The translations under genes and the position numbers were made by a program. Positions 26,579-35,985 of a stretch of DNA of 64,000 nt are shown in pieces (the stretch's first letter is position 1; every line of letters starts with the position of its first letter). The notes below the pieces were generated by a model. It did not search any database and was not told the DNA's origin. It worked only from the letters and a program-made list of their open reading frames with translations. The DNA is from CAWKAV01 sp963847735 (lineage in GTDB: Bacteria; Desulfobacterota; Desulfuromonadia; Desulfuromonadales; BM103): contig CAWKAV010000003.1 in assembly GCA_963847735.1 (NCBI GenBank), forward strand, positions 62,001-126,000. The letters run 5' to 3'.

Positions 26579-29500
26579 CTCCTTGGTCTACAGCCTCTGT
26601 AACAGGTTTCTTCTTCCGGCTGAACAGCCCGGTGGCGTCCTCGAGTACAACGAAAAACAGCGGTACGAAGAAGGAGGCAACACAGGTGGAGGCGAGCATG
26701 CCGCCGATGACCCCGGTGCCGATCGCGTGTAGACTATTAGCACCGGCGCCGGTGGCGATCGCCATCGGCACGCAGCCGAGGATAAAGGCCAGCGAGGTCA
26801 TGACAATCGGTCTTAATCGAAGGCGAGCAGCCTCAATGGCCGCTTCGTTGACTTCCATTCCGTTATGCAGGTTCTCCACGGCGAACTCAATAATCAGAAT
26901 GGCGTTCTTGGCCGCCAGCCCAACCAGGGTGACCAGGCCGACCTGGAAATAGACATCATTTTCCAGCCCTCGTCCCCATGTCAGCAGCAAGGCGCCGCAG
27001 ACGGCGAAGGGGACAGCCATGACCACGCCGACTGGCAGCGACCATTTTTCATACTGGGCCGCCAGGATCAGAAAGACCATGATCAGGCCGAAGATGAAGG
27101 CGGAGCTCGAGGTCCCGCCTGACTTCTTCTCCTCGAAGGCCTGGCCGGCCCAGGCAAAACCGTAGCCGGAAGGGAGCACTTCGGCGGCGATCGACTCCAT
27201 GGCCGTGATCGCCTGTCCGGTGCTGTAGCCGGGAGCCTGGCTGCCGGTCAGCTTGGCCGCCGGAAAGCCGTTGAAGCGCGGCAGCAGCCCAGGACCGGCG
27301 ACGTAGCGGACCGTGGCCAGGGCCGAGAGCGGGATCATACTGCCGTTTTTCGAACGCACGTAAATCTGTTCAAAATCCAGAGGCTCATCGCGATATTCAG
27401 GTTCTGCCTGAATGATGACCTGCCAGATCCGGCCGAATTCGACGAATTGCGATACGTAGGAGGAGCCGAAATAAGCCTGCAGGGTCTGGTAGACGTCAGA
27501 AACCGGGACGCCGAGAATTTCAGCGCGCGCGCGGTCGAGATCGAAATAGAGCTGCTGCTCCGAAGCCGAGAAGGTCGTGGAGACTCCGGCCAGGGTTTTG
27601 TCCTCGCGGGCCTTGGCCACGAACTGCTTGGTCAGCTTCTGCAGGTCCTGCGGACTGCCGCTGCCCATGCTCTGGATGTAGAATTCGAAACCGCCGGTGG
27701 TGCCCAAACCCGGGATCGATGGCGGGTTCAGGGGGATGAGAATGCTCTCCTTGACACCGGCCAGCTTCTTGCGCGCATCGTCGATCACGGCAAAGGCTGT
27801 TCCTGCTTCACCCTTACGTTCTCCGTAATCCTTGAGCGAGGCGAAAAATGATGACGTATTGGTCTTATTCTGGCTGTCGATGAGGCTGTAGCCGTCGATT
27901 TGCGTGATCGCATTCAGCGCCGGGTTTTCCAGCAGCATCTTGACCGCCTCGTCGCTGACGGCCGCGGTCCGCTCCATGCTGGCGGCATCGGGCATGATGC
28001 TGGCAACGAAGATATAGCCCTGGTCTTCCTCGGGGACGAAGCTGCCCGGTACAATGCGGAAAAGAGTGACTGTTGCAAACAGCACGCCGCCGAACATCAG
28101 CATGCCGATCAGCTTGTGATTGAGCAGCCAGCGTACGCCGGCTACATAGCCGTTAGTAATCCAGGTAAAGCCGTCTTCAAACTTCCTGAAAAACCACTTT
28201 TTCTCATGATGTCCCGGCTTGAGAACACGCGCCGCCAGGGCCGGCGAGAGAGTCAGGGCGACGACCCCGGAAATCACCATAGCGATAGCGATGGTAATGG
28301 CAAACTGTTTGTAGAGGGTGCCAGTCATACCGCCGAGGAAGGCAACCGGCAGAAAAACCGAGACCAGCACCAGCACGATTGCAATCAGCGCTCCGGCCAA
28401 CTCTTCCATCGCCTTCACCGAGGCTTCCCTCGCATTCATACCGAGGGTTGCCATGCTGTGCTCGACACTCTCGACGACGATAATGGCATCATCGACCACC
28501 AGGCCGATCGCCAGGATCATGCCAAACAGGGTGAGCATATTGGTGGAGAAGCCGAGCATGTAGATGCCGATATAGGTACCGACGATGCAGATCGGCACGG
28601 CTATGATCGGAATGATGGTCGCCCGGAAGCTTTGCAGGAAGAGGAAAACCACCAGCACCACCAGGATGACCGCCTCGAAGAAGGTGTGCACGACCTTTTC
28701 GATCGAGGCCTCGGTGAACTTGCTGGTGTCGAGCACGATCTTGTAGGTAAGGCCATCCGGAAAGCTTGGCTCAATTTCGTCGATCAGGGCGCGGACCCGG
28801 TTTGCTGTCTCGATGGCATTGGCCCCGGCTTGCTGGTAGACGGCCATGTTGGCGGACGTTTTGCCGTTGATCTTGGACTGCAGGGAGTAATCCTTGGAAC
28901 CGAGCTCGGCATGTCCGACATCCTTGAGGCGAACGATGGCGGCGCCGTTAGCGTCGGTGCGGAGGATGATCTCGTCAAATTCAGCGGGGTCGGTGAGCAT
29001 CCCCTGGGAGGTGACCACGAAACTCTGCTGGGTGCCTTCCGTGGTCGGCACCTGGCCGATCTGGCCGACGCCGAAGGCCTGGTTCTGTCCCTTGATGGCG
29101 TTGGTGACGTCATTGGAGGTCAGACCCATCTGCGCCAGGCGGTCGGGTTTGAGCCAGATCCGCATGGCGATGTCCGGCGTCGGCATCATGCCGGACAGGT
29201 TGGCGCCGGGGATGCGCTTGATGGCATCGAGCAGGTAGAGGTTGACGTAGTTGCCCAGGTAGGTTGAATCGTAGCGGTCATCCTCGGAGTAGAAGCTGAT
29301 GACCATCATGAAGGCGTTGGAGCGCTTCTGCACGAGGACACCCTGCTTGGCGACGATCTCCGGCAGCTGGGCGCTGGCCTGGCTGACCCGGTTCTGCACG
29401 TTGACCTGGGCCTGGTCGGGATCTGTCCCGGGCTCGAAGGTCACGGTCAGGCTCATGTTGCCAGACGAGGAACTGGTCGAGAGCATATAGCTCATGTCAT

Positions 29501-29717
29501 CGACGCCGTTGACCTGGGCTTCGATCGGTGCAGCCACGGTGTTGGCGATGACCTCGGCGGTCGCGCCGGGATACACGGCGGTGACCTGCACGGTCGGTGG
29601 CGCGATGTCCGGGTACTGGGCGACCGGGGTCGACTTCATCGCCACGAACCCGCCCAGGGTGATAATAATCGAGATGACCGCCGCTAAGACCGGCCGATCA
29701 ATAAAAAAACTTGCCAT
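26562..29717 (-). CDS. RND multidrug efflux pump, AcrB/MexB (HAE1) type
   Basis: The proton-driven inner-membrane transporter of the pump, 1051 residues with 12 membrane helices. The N-terminus MASFFIDRPVLAAVISIIIT and VAQYPDIAPPTVQVTAVYPG are diagnostic of the HAE1 class. The proton relay is complete: the double Asp in GLVVDDAIIVVESVEH (helix 4) and the Lys in GLAAKNAILIIEFA (helix 10). Frame intact. It sits 12 nt after the adaptor gene. No TetR or two-component regulator is adjacent in this window. Confidence 0.95.
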   Translation of the reverse strand: MASFFIDRPVLAAVISIIITLGGFVAMKSTPVAQYPDIAPPTVQVTAVYPGATAEVIANTVAAPIEAQVNGVDDMSYMLSTSSSSGNMSLTVTFEPGTDPDQAQVNVQNRVSQASAQLPEIVAKQGVLVQKRSNAFMMVISFYSEDDRYDSTYLGNYVNLYLLDAIKRIPGANLSGMMPTPDIAMRIWLKPDRLAQMGLTSNDVTNAIKGQNQAFGVGQIGQVPTTEGTQQSFVVTSQGMLTDPAEFDEIILRTDANGAAIVRLKDVGHAELGSKDYSLQSKINGKTSANMAVYQQAGANAIETANRVRALIDEIEPSFPDGLTYKIVLDTSKFTEASIEKVVHTFFEAVILVVLVVFLFLQSFRATIIPIIAVPICIVGTYIGIYMLGFSTNMLTLFGMILAIGLVVDDAIIVVESVEHSMATLGMNAREASVKAMEELAGALIAIVLVLVSVFLPVAFLGGMTGTLYKQFAITIAIAMVISGVVALTLSPALAARVLKPGHHEKKWFFRKFEDGFTWITNGYVAGVRWLLNHKLIGMLMFGGVLFATVTLFRIVPGSFVPEEDQGYIFVASIMPDAASMERTAAVSDEAVKMLLENPALNAITQIDGYSLIDSQNKTNTSSFFASLKDYGERKGEAGTAFAVIDDARKKLAGVKESILIPLNPPSIPGLGTTGGFEFYIQSMGSGSPQDLQKLTKQFVAKAREDKTLAGVSTTFSASEQQLYFDLDRARAEILGVPVSDVYQTLQAYFGSSYVSQFVEFGRIWQVIIQAEPEYRDEPLDFEQIYVRSKNGSMIPLSALATVRYVAGPGLLPRFNGFPAAKLTGSQAPGYSTGQAITAMESIAAEVLPSGYGFAWAGQAFEEKKSGGTSSSAFIFGLIMVFLILAAQYEKWSLPVGVVMAVPFAVCGALLLTWGRGLENDVYFQVGLVTLVGLAAKNAILIIEFAVENLHNGMEVNEAAIEAARLRLRPIVMTSLAFILGCVPMAIATGAGANSLHAIGTGVIGGMLASTCVASFFVPLFFVVLEDATGLFSRKKKPVTEAVDQGGDHHA

Positions 29718-29729
29718 GATGGGCCTCTT

Positions 29730-30936
29730 CTAGTTGGTCGCCGCAGGAGCGGCAGTTTTGGTAGGTTGGGCTTCTTGGGACGTCGGTGCAGCAGCGGTCA
29801 CCGTAACCGGCACACCGGGCGCCAGACGCTGGAAACCGTCGGTGATGATCTGTTCACCGGGGTTCAGCCCTTTTTCAATGATCCAGTCCTGACCGACCCA
29901 CTCACCGACCATGACCGGGCGAACCTCGGCGGTTCCCTGGGCACCGGCCACGAACACCACATGACCATTGGAGGTTTGCTGAACCGCACGCTGCGGGACC
30001 ACCAGCGTGTTCGGTCGAGTTGCCCCGGTGAGGGTCGCCTTGACGAACATCCCCGGATGCAGCATGGCGTCCGGGTTGGGCAGTTCGGCGCGGACCAGGA
30101 AGGTTCCGGTCTCGCGGTTGAACGACTGGTCAATAAAGCTGAGTTTCCCGGAGTTGGGGTAGGCCTCGCCTCCGGCGAGCTCAAGGTCAACGCCGTATTC
30201 CTGGTTCGGCGGAGGCACCACCTGGCCGGCGGCAATGGCCTCGCGGCTCTTGGATCAATTGGTTCTGCGAAACACTGAAGTTGACCCAGGCCGGGTCGAT
30301 CTGGGCCACGTAGCTGAGGTAACCACCCGGGCCGGCTGTCAGGTAAGCACCTTCTCGGACCTGGGCTTCGCCGCTGATGCCGGTGACCGGCGACTTGATC
30401 ACGGTGTAGCTCAAGTTGAGCTCTGCCTCTTCGAGGCGAGCCCGGGCCGAGTGCACAGCCGCTTCGGCCGCCTTGACCGAACCGATGGCATTATCAAGAT
30501 CACTCTTACTGGCGGCATCGAGTTCAGCCAGCGGCTGGATGCGGTTCAGGTTGGCCTGTGCCGTCCAGAGCTGTGCCTCGTTATTCGCCAGGGCGCCACG
30601 CGCCGCTTCGACCTGGGCGATAAACGGCTTCTGGTCCATCAGGAACAGGGTCTGGCCCTGCTTGACTACAGAGCCTTCAACATACTGGATCTTATCAAGA
30701 AAGCCGTTGACCCGGGCGACGATATCAACCTGGTGGGAACTTTCCACCTGGGCGACAAAGGACACCTTGACCGGAACGGTCTGCGGTTCCACCTTGATGA
30801 CATTCACCGCGACCGGGGCCGGCGGAGCTTTGACTTCCTCCTTTTTACAGGCTGTCAGAGTCAGTGCAGCGAGGGCGGCTAAACCCAGGGTGAGTTTCAC
30901 AGGTCTGCGGCTAAAAAGATTTTTTGTCTGCTTCAT
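29730..30936 (-). CDS. RND periplasmic adaptor protein (frameshifted)
   Basis: Membrane-fusion protein that links the pump and outer duct. The N-terminus has a lipobox (LTLTAC), then QVDIVARVNGFLDKIQYVEG of the barrel-sandwich domain, a helical hairpin (AARGALANNEAQLWTAQANL) and SYTVIKSPVTGISG. One extra base near 30247 breaks the frame; the continuation includes NRETGTFLVRAELPNPD and HPGMFVKATL. About 402 residues in total. The ATG has AGGAG 8 nt upstream and is the first gene of the operon. Confidence 0.9.
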
Positions 30937-31078
30937 TTCGGTAGGCTCCTGTCGAGATATTTATCTATTTCCGACTTTTACAGGTGATATGGACGGCATT
31001 AAGAGAGTTTGATATTACAAATTAATCAACTCAAATGCCAGTATTAGTTTATTCCGCCGCTGTTCTGGTCTTCCAGCC

Positions 31079-32303
31079 CTATCGCTTCGCAACGTCTTTC
31101 TCTTCGAAGAGACGAAGCCTCGCTCCGAGCGCCGCGACCAGGGGGTTCGCACTGAGCCCATGCAAAATAATGCTCAGCAGGATGGTACAGACCACGGTCA
31201 TGGTCATGGGGCCACCACCGGGCAGGTGACTGTGCAGCACAATGACACCGAACACAATACTGGCCAGCCCCCTCGGACCAAACCAGCCGATAAACAGTTT
31301 TTCATCGGTGCGCAGATTCATACCCGCCAGCACCAGGAAGACCGGCAGCATGCGAATAATGGTCAGGCTGAGCAGGGAGTAGACGACAACCTGCCAGCTA
31401 AAAGCGTTGAAAGACTGGCCCACCACGGCGGCGCCGAACACCACCCAGGTGAGCAAGGCCAAGGTATCCCCGGTTCCCTCGGCGGCGAGCAAAAGATGAT
31501 GCTTATGATTTTTCGCGAGCACACCAAACAACAGGCCACCAACGAAGGCGGCAATGAAGCCGCTTCCCCCCAGCCACTGCGCCACGGCAAAGCAGGCCAC
31601 AGCCAGGGTCGGTACGGGGAGCTGCCGCCAGGTCTCAGTGACCCAGCCCCTGCTCTGCCGCCAGTTTGAGCAACCAGCTGCCCAGCAGGGTCAATCCCAC
31701 GCCCACGACGACACCCAGGCCGATCGCCTCCAGCAACAGTTTTAATGCAAGCATCACAGGGCGACCATCTCCGCCGCTATTGGTTGCAAACGCCAGAAAG
31801 ATAAACAGGATCGGCACGCAGATGCCGTCATTCAGGCCACTTTCTACATTCAAGCTCTCACGAATATTGACCGGGACGGCTTCGTTGGTCACCACAGCCT
31901 TGCCCAGAGCGGCGTCAGTAGGTGCCAGGATAGCCGCAAGAATGGCGATCTCAAGCAGGGTCAAGCCATCAAAGACCAGAACGCCAGCGACGAAACCGAG
32001 CAGAATCGTCAGCGGCAGACCGATCAGCAACAGCCTCTGGGGAATAAGGAAGGAGCGTTTGAGCTCACTGAGATTCGCATTGGCAGCATCCGTAAAAAGC
32101 ACCAGGGCAAGGGCCATTTCAGCAAGAGTGCTGAACCCTTCAGCGTCCAGGTCGAGATTCAAAAATCCCAGCCCGATGGGACCAAAAGCCAGTCCGAAGG
32201 CCGTGAACAGGATGGCACCGTTAAAAGGTGTCCGTTCGAGACCGCGGCTGGTCAAGCTATAGAGAAAAACAAAAGCGGTCAGAAGTGCCAGGTTTTGATA
32301 CAT
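31079..32303 (-). CDS. CPA1-type Na+/H+ antiporter (frameshifted)
   Basis: A 12-helix cation/proton antiporter of about 408 residues. TPFNGAILFTAFGLAFGPIG and the ion-site helix AILAPTDAALGKAVVTNEAV (with PTDA) are typical, and the C-terminal half has GWFGPRGLASIVFGVIVL. One extra G in the run near 31648 breaks the frame at AEQG-WVTETWRQLPVP. It follows the Glu/Leu-type dehydrogenase on the same strand after a 170-bp gap that holds a TIR-type repeat pair. Confidence 0.85.
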
Positions 32304-32344
32304 GTTGGTCCTTTTTTATCGATCTATAACCAAGACAAAGGTTT

Positions 32345-32420
32345 GCCACAGAGGCACAGAGGGCACAGAGAAAACGGACCCCCTTTTTAGGAGTAAGCCT
32401 TTCCTCTGTGTCTCCGTGGC
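32345..32420. mobile_element. TIR pair with 76-bp span (minimal derivative)
   Basis: 32345-32374 reads GCCACAGAGGCACAGAGGGC... and the complement of 32403-32420 reads GCCACGGAGACACAGAGG. These are inverted copies of the repeat around the GxxExxY gene. Only about 28 bp separate them, so the transcript could fold into a long hairpin. It lies between two co-oriented genes, as do the other copies. Confidence 0.55.
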
Positions 32421-32472
32421 TCTACGGCAGACATTTCTTTCGCAGAGGTCAACCTTCATTCAAAGATGGAGA

Positions 32473-33885
32473 TCAGATTGCGTATTGCGTGTAGTAATGT
32501 GCCACGCGACCAATTGCCAGAATGTAGGCGGCGGTCCGCAAATCCGGCACATCCTCCCTCGAGCGCCAGATCTGGCGAATCTCCTGGTAGGCTTCGCACA
32601 TGGTGTCCTCGAGCCCGGAGCGTACCAGGTTCAGTTCGTCGGCTTCCTTTATAAAACCTTTCTGGCGAATCTTTTCCGGGAACTTGTCACCCAGGACCTG
32701 CTCAAGGGCAGCGATGGTTGAATCCGCCCTGGCCTGCATGAAACGACGGTCCATCTTGCCGAAGCGCATGTGGGCAAGGTTCTTGGTCCACTCGAAGTAG
32801 GACACCGTCACCCCACCGGCGTTGGCGTACATGTCCGGAATGATGATGACGCCGCGATTACGCAGGATCTCGTCGGCCTCGGCGGTCACCGGGCCGTTGG
32901 CGGCTTCGACGATCAGTCGGGCCTTGATGCGGTCAGCATTCTCTGCCGTGATCTGGGCTTCCATGGCGGCCGGGATCAGGATCTCACAGTCCGCTTCGAG
33001 CAATGACTTGCCATTTTCAACATACTCGGCATCAGGATAGCCCTTGACACCGCCATTCTCGCGAAGATAAGCGGCGACGCTCTCGATGTTCAGCCCCTGT
33101 TCGCTGCGCAGGCCACCGTCGCGCTCGATGATGGCGATGATCCGGCAGTCGTCCTCTTCCTGCAGGAATTTGGCCGCATGATAGCCGACGTTGCCAAGAC
33201 CCTGGACGACGACCCGCTTGCCGGCCAGGCCGGGCGTCAGCTTCGCTTCGGCGACATCCTCGGCATGACGGAAGAACTCCTGCATGGCATACTGCACGCC
33301 GCGGCCGGTGGCCTCGGTGCGGCCATCAACACCACCCATCTCGGGCGGTTTGCCGGTAATGCAGGCAGCTGCGTCGATGTCATCGGGGTGCAGGGTTCGG
33401 TAGACGTCGGCCATCAGGGCCATCTCGCGGGGGCCGGTCCCCATGTCCGGCGCCGGCACGTTCAGTGCCGGGCTGAGATAACCTTTCTTCTCAAGCTCCA
33501 CCGCGAAGAGCCGGGTGATGCGATCGAGATCATCCCGTGAATAGGCGCGTGGGTCGATGCAGAGGCCGCCCTTGGAGCCGCCGAAAGGGATATTGACCAC
33601 CGCGCATTTGAAGGTCATCAGGGCCGCCAGAGCTTCCACCTCATCCTGATTGACTTCGAGGGCATATCGGATGCCGCCCTTGGCAGGCAGGTGGTGTTCA
33701 CTGTGCGTCGCCCGCCAGCCCTTGAAGACCTTATGCTCACCATTGATCTTGACCTGGAAACGTACCTGGTAGACCGAGCGGCATTCGCCGAGCAGCTCGG
33801 CGATTCCCGGCGACAGATCCATCCGCGAAACGGCTGCATCGAACATCTTTTTGACACTGTGCATAAAACTTGGATGATCGGACAT
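32473..33885 (-). CDS. Glu/Leu/Phe/Val dehydrogenase
   Basis: An NAD(P)-dependent amino-acid dehydrogenase of 470 residues, probably a catabolic glutamate dehydrogenase. The substrate Lys region is KCAVVNIPFGGSKGGLCIDP and the catalytic Asp lies in VPAPDMGTGPREM. The Rossmann loop is VVVQGLGNVGYHAAKF, and IEAANGPVT-type (VEAANGPVTAEAD) is present. I chose the ATG at 33885 since AAGGAG precedes it by 7 nt. It is distinct in class from gdhA at 11549. Its neighbours are dicarboxylate carriers and aspartase, which suggests amino-acid deamination linked to C4-acid exchange. Confidence 0.9.
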   Translation of the reverse strand: MSDHPSFMHSVKKMFDAAVSRMDLSPGIAELLGECRSVYQVRFQVKINGEHKVFKGWRATHSEHHLPAKGGIRYALEVNQDEVEALAALMTFKCAVVNIPFGGSKGGLCIDPRAYSRDDLDRITRLFAVELEKKGYLSPALNVPAPDMGTGPREMALMADVYRTLHPDDIDAAACITGKPPEMGGVDGRTEATGRGVQYAMQEFFRHAEDVAEAKLTPGLAGKRVVVQGLGNVGYHAAKFLQEEDDCRIIAIIERDGGLRSEQGLNIESVAAYLRENGGVKGYPDAEYVENGKSLLEADCEILIPAAMEAQITAENADRIKARLIVEAANGPVTAEADEILRNRGVIIIPDMYANAGGVTVSYFEWTKNLAHMRFGKMDRRFMQARADSTIAALEQVLGDKFPEKIRQKGFIKEADELNLVRSGLEDTMCEAYQEIRQIWRSREDVPDLRTAAYILAIGRVAHYYTQYAI

Positions 33886-33969
33886 GATGGTCTCCTTAAA
33901 AGTTTTTGGACTGTCTCCCCAGGAAGTATATCCAAATTCTTCCATTTGAAAACCGCAAGGCAGGCAGGA

Positions 33970-35385
33970 TTACTTGCCGACCCACAGTATCCAGGGCGTG
34001 CCGACGAGCAGGAACAGCAAGGCGCAGAACACCGTCGTCAACAACCCCAGGCGATACAGCTCACGCTGGGTCAGGTAGTTACTGGCAACGAAAATGACGT
34101 TCTGGCTGCCGCCCTGCGGCGTCAGAGTGGAGAAGTAACTACTGGCAAACAGCAGGGCGAACCCCATCAGGTGGACCGGAACGCCGGTCTTGATGCCGAC
34201 ATCGAGGAACACCCCGAGCAGGGCCAGAACCTGCGCGGACTGACTGACGAACATGTAGTGCATGAGGATATAGATCAGCAACAGGGCGACATAGGCAACC
34301 GGCCAGGAGACGCCGCCGAGCATGGTTGCCAGACGTTCGCCCACATAACCCATAAAACCGAGCTCGTTGAGCTGGCCGCTGAGCGCAAACAGCACCGCCA
34401 ACCAGAGAAAGGTTGCCAGGGTGTCGCCTTGCAGGGAGATATCCTCAAGGGTCAGCACCCGGGTCGCCAACAGCGCACCGAGGCCGGCGATAGCCACAGC
34501 CGTGGAGTTCAGGTTAAGCGGGCCGGCGAAAATCCAGCCGGTGACCATGAGACCGAAAACCAGTGCGGTGATCTTCTCGTCACGCGACAGAGAGCCCATG
34601 GCCTGCAGCGCCTGGCGTGCGGCTTGTGGAGCGTCACCGGTATTAGCCACCCCCGGCGGAAACAGCCGGTAGAGGAAAATCGGCAGCAGACCGATGGTGA
34701 CCAGCGCCGGGACCGACGCAACCAGCAACCAGAAGCCGAAGCTGATCTTCAGGCCATGCTCTGCGGCCAGGGAGACGCCGATCGGATTGGCCGAAGTCGC
34801 GGTCAGCCAGAGCGCCGAAGAGACGCTGAGGCTGGCCATGCCGCAGAACATCAGGTAGCCGCCCAGGCGGCGCTTGCTATCATCACCCGGTTCCGACCCA
34901 CTGCTCTGGGCCAGAGAGAGAATAATCGGATAGAGGACCCCGCCCCGGGAGGTATTGCTCGGGAAACCCGGTGCGATCAGAGCATCGGTGATAAAGATAC
35001 TGTAGGCCAGCCCCAGGGTCGACTTGCCGAACAGGCTCACCACATGCAGGCTGATCCGTCTGCCCAGACCGCACTTGACGACGGCCTGGGCAACCAGAAA
35101 GGCCATGACGACCAGCAGAACGCTGGCATTGCCAAAACCGCCGAATACTTTGGTCGGGTCGAGAGTCCCGCTGAGGATGGCAAACGATCCTGCCAGCAGC
35201 GCCGCTGTCAGCAGCGGGAAGGCATTGATGATAACGGCGAAAATCGCTGCCGCGAAGATCGCGAACAGCTGCCAGGCCTCGTGGGTCAAGCCTGCGGGAA
35301 TAGGCATGAACCAAATGGCAATAGCCAGGAGAAAAGGGGCCAGGGTTATTCCGTAGTGTCGCAATCCTGATGTCTGCGGACTCAT
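33970..35385 (-). CDS. DASS-family sodium/anion symporter
   Basis: A 471-residue carrier of the divalent anion:Na+ symporter family (CitT/SdcS), likely for succinate, fumarate, malate or sulfate. It has about 12 membrane segments and the repeated family motifs APGFPSNTSRGGV and LTATSANPIGVSLA. The start ATG overlaps the stop of the small lipoprotein gene (ATGA). It lies in a run with a Dcu carrier and aspartase, so a C4-dicarboxylate is the favoured substrate. Frame intact. Confidence 0.85.
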   Translation of the reverse strand: MSPQTSGLRHYGITLAPFLLAIAIWFMPIPAGLTHEAWQLFAIFAAAIFAVIINAFPLLTAALLAGSFAILSGTLDPTKVFGGFGNASVLLVVMAFLVAQAVVKCGLGRRISLHVVSLFGKSTLGLAYSIFITDALIAPGFPSNTSRGGVLYPIILSLAQSSGSEPGDDSKRRLGGYLMFCGMASLSVSSALWLTATSANPIGVSLAAEHGLKISFGFWLLVASVPALVTIGLLPIFLYRLFPPGVANTGDAPQAARQALQAMGSLSRDEKITALVFGLMVTGWIFAGPLNLNSTAVAIAGLGALLATRVLTLEDISLQGDTLATFLWLAVLFALSGQLNELGFMGYVGERLATMLGGVSWPVAYVALLLIYILMHYMFVSQSAQVLALLGVFLDVGIKTGVPVHLMGFALLFASSYFSTLTPQGGSQNVIFVASNYLTQRELYRLGLLTTVFCALLFLLVGTPWILWVGK

Positions 35386-35978
35386 TGTTGACCTCTCGAC
35401 GCCGATGGTGCCGTTACAGCGGCATCGATACGCACCGAGCCTTTCAGGTCAACGACCCTCCCGCTCACACGACCGTACTCGGTTTCGATCAGGCGCTGCC
35501 ATTTGAAAGTGTATTCTCCGGTGACCCCGGCATAGCGCCCGGTGCCGCCAATGAAGTGCCCGCTGATCGGTTGGTCAAGATTGATCGTCTCGCTGTGCAA
35601 TTCGCTGAATAATTTATCGCCGTTCTCATCGGTCCAGGTACACCGCCCCTGCATGCCGGACTGACTGTCGGCGAAACCAAGGATCTCCCCTTTGAATCCG
35701 GCGTTGACCCGCTGCTCTCCACTAAGCAGCAGAGAGCCTGAATAGCGGAAGATCGCCGCCACATGCCCTGTCCCGAGCTCCATCGCCTGTCGATCCCCGG
35801 TTGCCGTCCAGGTCCCGGTGAAATCTCGTTCCTGGCCGGACTCAGCGGTTTGTGGTAGCGGAGGCGACGATCGCTCGCAGGCGCTACAGAGCAGAACGGC
35901 GAATAACACCAGCCAGTACCAGCAACGGCCAGGCGACCGTTGACGTTGATGACGCCTGTTCATTCTCAAGAGCAACAT
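35382..35978 (-). CDS. Putative lipoprotein with barrel-like domain, paralogue of 37349
   Basis: A 198-residue secreted protein with a membrane-anchor-like signal and lipobox-like LLCSAC. The mature part has RDFTGTWTATG, then FRYSGSLLL, GRCTWTDENGD and FIGGTGRYAGVTGEYTFKW, the last resembling the allene-oxide-cyclase-like barrel. It is similar along its length to the protein at 37349-37864. The exact start is uncertain (ATG at 35978 or 35963). It is coupled to the DASS gene and sits next to the Dcu gene. Function unknown. Confidence 0.65.
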   Translation of the reverse strand: MLLLRMNRRHQRQRSPGRCWYWLVLFAVLLCSACERSSPPLPQTAESGQERDFTGTWTATGDRQAMELGTGHVAAIFRYSGSLLLSGEQRVNAGFKGEILGFADSQSGMQGRCTWTDENGDKLFSELHSETINLDQPISGHFIGGTGRYAGVTGEYTFKWQRLIETEYGRVSGRVVDLKGSVRIDAAVTAPSASRGQQ

Positions 35979-35985
35979 CCCTCCC

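Noticed and set aside
25145..26602. 485-residue plus-strand reading frame
   Set aside because: Fully antisense to the RND outer-membrane gene; the sequence shows no domain and mirrors its codon pattern.
27900..29267. 455-residue plus-strand reading frame rich in Asp/His/Gly
   Set aside because: Shadow of the RND pump gene; no start signal or family.
33691..35370. 559-residue plus-strand reading frame
   Set aside because: Antisense to the DASS carrier and the dehydrogenase; composition is Gln/Arg/Gly-rich as expected from a shadow of membrane-protein codons.
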